Position numbers and translations under genes: made by a program. From Lachnospiraceae bacterium (GTDB lineage: Bacteria; Bacillota; Clostridia; Lachnospirales; Lachnospiraceae): 64,000 bases of DNA. This document shows positions 59,917-64,000 of this stretch, one piece after another; position 1 is the stretch's first letter; every line of letters starts with the position of its first letter. The notes beneath the pieces were generated by a model. It was not told the DNA's origin and ran no database searches. It saw only the letters and a program-made list of their open reading frames with translations. The stretch is taken from contig JAFRNR010000002.1 in assembly GCA_017430085.1 (NCBI GenBank), positions 43,336 through 107,335 on the forward strand. Direction: 5' to 3'.

Positions 59917-60165
59917 TCAGAATCCGAACAAGCCCTTCTTTTCGTAAGGCTCCGTTTTCATGGAGAGAATTCTGTATCCTGTTTCGCTTACTGCTTTTTC
60001 AATATCCCCGCGTGTAAGCTCGTTTTCAGTAATGATGACCGTTTCACCTTTTGCGTGAGAGGTCGTAACCTTTTTGACCTTGAAGGCCTTGCGGATGGCG
60101 TCATTCATATACGCATCGCACATATCGCAAACGAGACCGTCCACAGACAATACTGTTTTTACCAT
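59917..60165 (-). CDS. Heavy-metal-associated (HMA) domain protein
   Basis: An 82-residue protein with one HMA fold: the strand KTVLSVDGLVCDMCDAYMND carries the metal-binding CDMC motif in place of the usual MxCxxC, and EKAVSETGYRILS closes the fold. It could be a metal chaperone or a sensor. It is the last gene of a three-gene operon, 3 nt after a flavin reductase gene, so they are co-translated. The ending YEKKGLFGF is typical of small clostridial HMA proteins. The metal is not known. Confidence 0.75.
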   Translation of the reverse strand: MVKTVLSVDGLVCDMCDAYMNDAIRKAFKVKKVTTSHAKGETVIITENELTRGDIEKAVSETGYRILSMKTEPYEKKGLFGF

Positions 60166-60168
60166 CTT

Positions 60169-60675
60169 TTATTCCCCTTGTTTCGCTGTAGCGATCTTTG
60201 CATAGCCATTCCACGCAAAGACAGCTTCCTCGTTCTCGTCGGCAAGGACCTGATCCACATTGCAGATGTAGAGATAGTGATCGCCAACCTCGTGGTACTC
60301 CTTCAGTGTGCACTGGATCGCAACACGGGTGTGCTCCGGGATCTGAATGCTGCTGTCAGGGATGCTCTGCATTTTGATACCCAACTTTGCAATTTTATTT
60401 GTGTCCCGTCCTGTGGACATGCCGCAGCCCATGACGGCATCCTTGATAGCAGCACCGGGGATCGTCAGAACGACCTTCTTGTTTTCACGCACCATTTCGC
60501 CGCTGAATGAGGTCTTGGCCATTGCATAGGCGATCATTGCGGGATTGAAGGAAAGATACGTCCACCAAGAAACCGTGGCAAGATTCGTGGAGCCGTTCGG
60601 CTTCTGTGTGCAAACAAGCGTAACGGGATTCGGGGACGTCAGAGAAGACGCCTTCGGCAGATTGATTTTGTCCAT
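60169..60675 (-). CDS. Flavin reductase family protein (second of operon)
   Basis: A 168-residue FMN-binding split-barrel protein. Typical parts are PVTLVCTQKPNGSTNLATVSWW (flavin-binding start), YAMAKTSFSGEMVRENKKVVLTIPG and CTLKEYHEVGDHYLYICNVDQ. Such proteins reduce or bind FMN; some have been re-used as small reductases. The ATG follows AAAGGAG with a 16-nt gap to the preceding flavin reductase gene. The pairing of two different family members in one operon is notable. Confidence 0.82.
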   Translation of the reverse strand: MDKINLPKASSLTSPNPVTLVCTQKPNGSTNLATVSWWTYLSFNPAMIAYAMAKTSFSGEMVRENKKVVLTIPGAAIKDAVMGCGMSTGRDTNKIAKLGIKMQSIPDSSIQIPEHTRVAIQCTLKEYHEVGDHYLYICNVDQVLADENEEAVFAWNGYAKIATAKQGE

Positions 60676-60691
60676 GTTTAATGCTCCTTTG

Positions 60692-61267
60692 TTATGATTT
60701 CTTCATGAGTGCAGCACCGGCATTCCATGCCTTGCCGACTTTCTCGCCGGTCACATAGTAGCCGTTCTGGAACTGATCGAACATCAAGGCGTTCAGCTTT
60801 TCGGGATCGACCTTGCCGTTCTCGCTGAGGATAGCTTCCTCGGCCTTCACGTTTACGATCTTTCCTACGATGCCGTCCACATAGTCGGTATGAAGGAACT
60901 CTAAAAGCTCGCACTCCATGACGACCGGGAACTCTTCAATGATCGGCGCGTTGACCTTATCGCTCTTAACGGCATGATAACCGGTACGCTCGAATTTATC
61001 ATTGATCTTGTTGCCGGATGCGATCCCGAAATAGTCTGCGACATCCATATGCGCCTTGTCGGCAAGGGCAACGGTAAAAGCACGGCTTGCTTTGATATTG
61101 AGCCAGGTGCGCTTTCCTTCGCCAATAAACAGAATGATTTTATCATCGTCACAGATCTGGCCCCAGGCTACGTTCATAACGTTGACCTTATCGTTTTCAT
61201 CATATGCCGCCACCATCAGCACCGGCATGGGGTAAACTGCCTGTACTAAGCCTAAATCTTTTTTCAT
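60692..61267 (-). CDS. Flavin reductase family protein (first of operon)
   Basis: A 191-residue member of the flavin reductase/FMN-binding family: PMPVLMVAAYDENDKVNVMN, a middle segment ending in FTVALADKAHMDVADYFGIASG, and FPVVMECELLEFLHTDYVDG. AAAGGAG is 6 nt before the ATG. It is transcribed away from the hxlR-type regulator, which overlaps its promoter region and probably controls it. It may act in electrophile, quinone or disulfide stress, but no substrate can be named. Confidence 0.82.
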   Translation of the reverse strand: MKKDLGLVQAVYPMPVLMVAAYDENDKVNVMNVAWGQICDDDKIILFIGEGKRTWLNIKASRAFTVALADKAHMDVADYFGIASGNKINDKFERTGYHAVKSDKVNAPIIEEFPVVMECELLEFLHTDYVDGIVGKIVNVKAEEAILSENGKVDPEKLNALMFDQFQNGYYVTGEKVGKAWNAGAALMKKS

Positions 61268-61296
61268 GTAGGATTCTCCTTTCAGAGCAATGCTCC

Positions 61297-61325
61297 TTGA
61301 CTTTCTGCTTTGCTTATATTATAAT
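61297..61325 (+). promoter_or_regulatory. Promoter of the HxlR regulator, divergent with the flavin reductase operon
   Basis: TTGACT (61297-61302), a 17-nt spacer and TATAAT (61320-61325). On the minus strand a TATAAT (61323-61318) overlaps the same site, with only a weak -35 (TTATTT). The two -10 boxes share a near-palindrome, a likely operator area. Confidence 0.65.
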
Positions 61326-61393
61326 TCTATCCAATGTTGGAAATAAATCAAGTACGCACATTTAGGTTATATACTTACCCAGAGGATAGCGTT

Positions 61394-61726
61394 ATGTCTG
61401 TCGACTGTATTGTGAATCACAAGCTGGAGGATACCGGCTTCAACTATACGATGTCTCTTATACAGGGCAAATACAAAATGTTCATCTTGTATACCCTTGC
61501 CTGTTATGAGATCGTCCGTTTCAATGAGATGAAAAAGTATATCGGTGAGATATCATATAAGACGCTCAGCAGCACGCTGAAGGAACTGGAAGCCGATGGG
61601 CTGATCCACCGCAAGGAGTATCCGCAGATCCCTCCGAAGGTGGAATACAGCCTTTCCGAAAAAGGCAAGTCACTGATCCCTATTTTGGACGAGATGTGTG
61701 ACTGGGGAGAGATGCATAGAGCGTGA
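61394..61726 (+). CDS. HxlR family transcriptional regulator
   Basis: A 110-residue winged-helix protein: YTMSLIQGKYKMFILYTLA, RFNEMKKYIGEISYKTLSSTLKELE (recognition helix region), DGLIHRKEYPQIPPKVEYSLSEKGKSL and PILDEMCDWGE. HxlR-type regulators often sense electrophiles through a Cys; candidates here are Cys5 and the Cys in TLACYE. I chose ATG 61394 (AGAGGAT upstream) because the TATAAT box lies only 9-14 nt before the alternative ATG at 61334. It probably controls the divergent flavin reductase operon. Confidence 0.88.
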   Translation: MSVDCIVNHKLEDTGFNYTMSLIQGKYKMFILYTLACYEIVRFNEMKKYIGEISYKTLSSTLKELEADGLIHRKEYPQIPPKVEYSLSEKGKSLIPILDEMCDWGEMHRA

Positions 61727-61770
61727 TTCACAAACAGATATTATAACGATACTGTTATCCGCAGAAATCC

Positions 61771-61814
61771 CCCCTCTGTTATCAATGCTGATAGCAAAGT
61801 GATAACAGGAGGGG
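61771..61814. repeat. GATAACA inverted repeat after the regulator
   Basis: CCCCTCTGTTATCA (61771-61784) and TGATAACAGGAGGGG (61800-61814) form an imperfect stem around ATGCTGATAGCAAAG. There is no T-run. Confidence 0.55.
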
Positions 61815-61937
61815 TGATAGGCTGGATAATATGGATATATCAAATAATCAAAGGAACCATGAGCAGGACAAACAATACTTCCTAAACGAGATTAGTTAAG
61901 TCCTGTCGAGTGGGAGTGATACACTTTAGTGTTTTGA

Positions 61938-62042
61938 AAAGTGCTGAATTGTCATTAATGGCTAGAAGCAGCAGGCATTCTACGGAGTGCCTGCTGCTTT
62001 CTGTTATCAACAATGATAACGATCGGATAATAGTTTGGCAGC
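61938..62042. repeat. Hairpin element, copy 2, with GATAACA motifs
   Basis: GTGCTGAATTGTCATTAA, then AAGCAGCAGGCA (61966-61977), a 10-nt loop, TGCCTGCTGCTT (61988-61999), then GATAAC-type motifs and TAGTTTGGC. Same order as copy 1 at 59780. The flanks 61815-61937 and 62043-62111 hold no supported gene. Confidence 0.7.
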
Positions 62043-62111
62043 GCGGAGCAATTTGGACTGAAACGGAGAAGTATCAGTGGTATCAACCCTGCATTTGCTT
62101 CTTTCTTTGTG

Positions 62112-62337
62112 CATTGATTTTCAGGGAAATATCATATATAATCATTTTATGAATCTGCGAAAGGAGCGTAAACCAGTGATTAACAGAGAGGTTATCCGCT
62201 GATTAACTGAATAAAGGCGCATAGCGTGACGGAAGGGTATATCCCTCTGTTTTAGTGCGCCGCTAAAGTAACTTTCGGATAGTGGGAACCGCAGGACGCA
62301 GCCACGACGGGAGCTGCTTCGCTGCGGTATTTTTTGC
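62112..62337 (+). promoter_or_regulatory. Structured leader: promoter, 8-codon ORF, hairpins and terminator upstream of the GNAT-hydrolase gene
   Basis: TTGATT (62112-62117), a 17-nt spacer and TATAAT (62135-62140) form a strong promoter. AAGGAG (62160-62165) precedes GTG 62175 of an 8-codon frame ending at 62201 (reads VINREVIR). GGCGCA/TGCGCC (62215-62220 with 62255-62260) closes a stem holding ACGGAAGGG/CCCTCTGT. CCGCAG/CTGCGG (62290-62295 with 62323-62328), with GCAGC/GCTGC inside, is followed by a T-run. This looks like an attenuator or riboswitch-type leader; the class is not recognised. Confidence 0.5.
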
Positions 62338-62363
62338 GCCTGTTTTCAGCAGCTGACATAATA
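62335..62363 (+). promoter_or_regulatory. Second promoter candidate of the GNAT-hydrolase gene
   Basis: TTGCGC (62335-62340), a 17-nt spacer and CATAAT (62358-62363), just after the terminator and 46 nt before the ATG. Confidence 0.35.
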
Positions 62364-62408
62364 CAGGAACAATTCACGCTAAAACATATGATCAAGGAGA
62401 AAAAACCT

Positions 62409-63899
62409 ATGATAATCAAACTGGAACCTGTCAATGATAATAATCGGGAAGCCGTTCTGGCCCTTTCCGTGCGGGAGGATCAGCCCTTCGTGGCCAGCAA
62501 TAAAACCTCTCTGCGGCAGGCGGATGAGGCTAACGCGGAGAAGCCCGGCGTGGCCCGGCCCTTTGCCATCTATGCGGATGAGAAGCTGGTAGGCTTCTGC
62601 ATGTTCGCATTCGATCCTGAAGGAGAGGACGAGGACGACCGCTACTGGCTCTGGCGCTTCATGATCGACAAAAGCGAACAGGGCAGGGGCTGCGGCCAGG
62701 CGGCGCTGGCTGAGATTATTAAGTATTTCAAGGACAACGGCGCGGACCGGCTCTTTTTGTCCACTGAGCCGGAGAACGAGCGGGGCCTGCACATCTATCA
62801 TAAAGCCGGCTTCCGGGAGACCGGCATCATCGACAGCGATGAGGCTGTGCTGATGCGGATGCTCAAAGGCCCGAACCGGGTCATCAAGAATTTATACGGC
62901 GTCGATGTGGATAAGGCCATGCGCATCAGGGGCAAAAAAGGCTACGGCGTCAGCATTGCCGTCCATGACGGAGAAGGTGATCTTCTCACCTACTGCGCCG
63001 GCAGCGGCAGATACGGCGAGGACTTCCCGGTGAACCCGGACATGCTGTTCCAGGCGGGTTCTGTCAGCAAACCCATGTTCGCGCTAACCCTCCTGCGGTA
63101 TGTTGACAAAGGCCTCATCGACCTTGACGCGGACATCTCGGGCGTCGTGCCGGAGTTCGCGGGGAAAGGACCGCTGACCTTCGCTGCCCTGCTTTCCCAC
63201 ACGGCGGGCTACAATTTGCACGGCTTCCCCGGCTATCCGGCAAAACACGAGCCGCTCTCGCTCGAGGACGTGTTGAACGGCAAAGGCGTCACGCCCAGGC
63301 TCCGCAGGATCCGTCCCTACGGTAAACAGCACATGTACTCCGGCGGCGGGATCACCCTGGCACAGCTCGCCTTTGAGCGCATCACCGGCACGACCCTCCG
63401 CGAAGCCTTCCAAAAGGAGGTCGCCGAGCCTCTGGGGCTGAAGCGCACCGGCTTTTTCCAGCCGCTGGATGAGGAACTGGTTTCCAACGCCGCGTTCGGT
63501 TTCAGGCTGGCGCAGAAGGAAGACCCCGCACACGGCTATCACTATTATCCCGAGCACGCCGCTGCAGGGCTTTGGGCCACTCCGACGGAACTGGTCAAGA
63601 TCGGCCTTGAACTTTCGAAGAGCTATCGCAAAGGCGGCCTCCTCAAAAAGAAGACCGCGCGGCGCATGATGACGCCGGTCATGGACGGCTACGGCCTCTG
63701 CCTCGACGTTTGGGAGTCGGAAGCCCGCAAGGACAGCGTTGCCGGTCACAGCGGGGAGAATTGGGGCTTTCTGACCAGCTGGGTCTTTTCCCGCAAAAAA
63801 GATATCTGCGTTGCCGTCATGTACAACAACGTCACGGAAGCCGCCGACGAAGCGATGAATGACATCGCCTGTGAAATCTACAAAAATGCAAAAGAATAA
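62409..63899 (+). CDS. GNAT N-acetyltransferase fused to a class C beta-lactamase-type serine hydrolase
   Basis: A 496-residue, two-domain cytoplasmic-looking protein (no signal). Residues 1-150: GNAT domain with VGFCMFAFDPEGEDEDDRYW, the acetyl-CoA loop EQGRGCGQAAL, and GLHIYHKAGFRETG. Residues 165-490: serine hydrolase with nucleophile Ser218 and Lys221 (AGSVSKP), Tyr310 (MYSGGG, the YxN-like motif) and His447 (GHSGENWG, the KTG-like motif). Related hydrolases act on esters, small amides or D-amino-acid peptides. ATG 62409 follows AAGGAG with 9 nt. The next gene, 15 nt on, also looks like a serine hydrolase. Substrate not known. Confidence 0.85.
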   Translation: MIIKLEPVNDNNREAVLALSVREDQPFVASNKTSLRQADEANAEKPGVARPFAIYADEKLVGFCMFAFDPEGEDEDDRYWLWRFMIDKSEQGRGCGQAALAEIIKYFKDNGADRLFLSTEPENERGLHIYHKAGFRETGIIDSDEAVLMRMLKGPNRVIKNLYGVDVDKAMRIRGKKGYGVSIAVHDGEGDLLTYCAGSGRYGEDFPVNPDMLFQAGSVSKPMFALTLLRYVDKGLIDLDADISGVVPEFAGKGPLTFAALLSHTAGYNLHGFPGYPAKHEPLSLEDVLNGKGVTPRLRRIRPYGKQHMYSGGGITLAQLAFERITGTTLREAFQKEVAEPLGLKRTGFFQPLDEELVSNAAFGFRLAQKEDPAHGYHYYPEHAAAGLWATPTELVKIGLELSKSYRKGGLLKKKTARRMMTPVMDGYGLCLDVWESEARKDSVAGHSGENWGFLTSWVFSRKKDICVAVMYNNVTEAADEAMNDIACEIYKNAKE

Positions 63900-63914
63900 A
63901 GGAGAACTGATTCT

Positions 63915-64000
63915 ATGGATAAACACACAATGATGGTAAATCTGGCCCGCAAGCTGAACGAAAAGGACAGCTTCAACGGGGCATGGCTCTATGCCGAAAA
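63915..64000 (+). CDS. Start of a possible second serine hydrolase (cut by window end)
   Basis: AAAGGAG precedes ATG 63915; the visible part reads MDKHTMMVNLARKLNEKDSF and then NGAWLYAEK. The 'FNGAWLYAE' pattern resembles the start of beta-lactamase-related serine hydrolases, but only 28 residues are visible. It lies 15 nt after the GNAT-hydrolase gene, so probably in the same operon. Confidence 0.45.
   Translation, partial: MDKHTMMVNLARKLNEKDSFNGAWLYAE

Noticed and set aside
59689..60510. 273-codon plus-strand frame across the IS remnant and flavin reductase gene
   Set aside because: It runs through a perfect hairpin repeat and antisense to two genes with motifs and RBSs.
61910..62152. 80-codon plus-strand frame after the regulator
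   Set aside because: Most of it is the repeated hairpin element; no RBS.

Overview
The window looks like a chromosomal segment of a high-GC, strictly anaerobic Clostridia-class Firmicute, probably gut-associated. Evidence: a complete Rnf operon with clostridial gene order (CDGEAB), a CodY regulator with a near-perfect CodY box, a ComM-DprA-TopA-CodY neighbourhood, a membrane oxaloacetate decarboxylase, Shine-Dalgarno starts (AGGAGG type) almost everywhere, and sigma-A-like promoters. The family cannot be fixed from sequence alone. No tRNA, rRNA or CRISPR array was seen.

Layout. 1-6617 (minus): rnfCDGEAB, then an ApbE flavin transferase, a NusG-II-like protein and a partial Gx transporter, read from one promoter near 6690. 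6934-12069 (plus): dxr, a DUF362 protein, a HExxH protein and a MalY-type aminotransferase, separated by dispersed palindromic repeats. 12231-15635: a large AT-richer cell-surface lipase with LRR and YD-like repeats. 15814-25522: comM-dprA, a divergent PPOX-like gene, topA, a SurA/trigger-factor-like lipoprotein, and codY-ilvD-like. 25671-28799: a TRAP permease with a TAXI-type binding lipoprotein. 28968-30671: rpsB-tsf.

30881-43410 is an array of secreted or surface proteins: three LRR plus Ig-like proteins, a 50-residue protein, a 1352-residue CHAP/C-type-lectin/Ig protein, and a zinc-ribbon membrane protein with a PTTEA stalk and a DUF6273-like end. 43435-46497 holds a MocR regulator fused by deletion to the tail of a short-chain dehydrogenase, then a two-gene operon of a serine-palmitoyltransferase-like enzyme and a short-chain dehydrogenase, which suggests long-chain-base (sphingolipid-like) synthesis. 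46701-50741 encodes the decarboxylase (gamma, biotin carrier, beta, alpha). A stand-alone GMP-synthase ATP-pyrophosphatase subunit follows.

52000-64000 is accessory: a second DUF6273-lipase sharing its C-terminal anchor with the lipase at 12231, a truncated ABC ATPase, a 1175-residue LRR protein of mosaic composition, an IS21-like remnant, two copies of a hairpin element, a divergent HxlR/flavin-reductase/HMA cluster, and a GNAT-serine hydrolase fusion preceded by a structured leader with a short reading frame and a terminator.

How the genes fit together. Rnf and the decarboxylase both couple central metabolism to ion gradients. ApbE supplies the FMN that RnfG and RnfD need. CodY probably regulates itself and ilvD. 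The surface array points to cell-wall or host/glycan interaction. The repeats, fusions and truncations show that the intergenic regions and the right-hand third are plastic.
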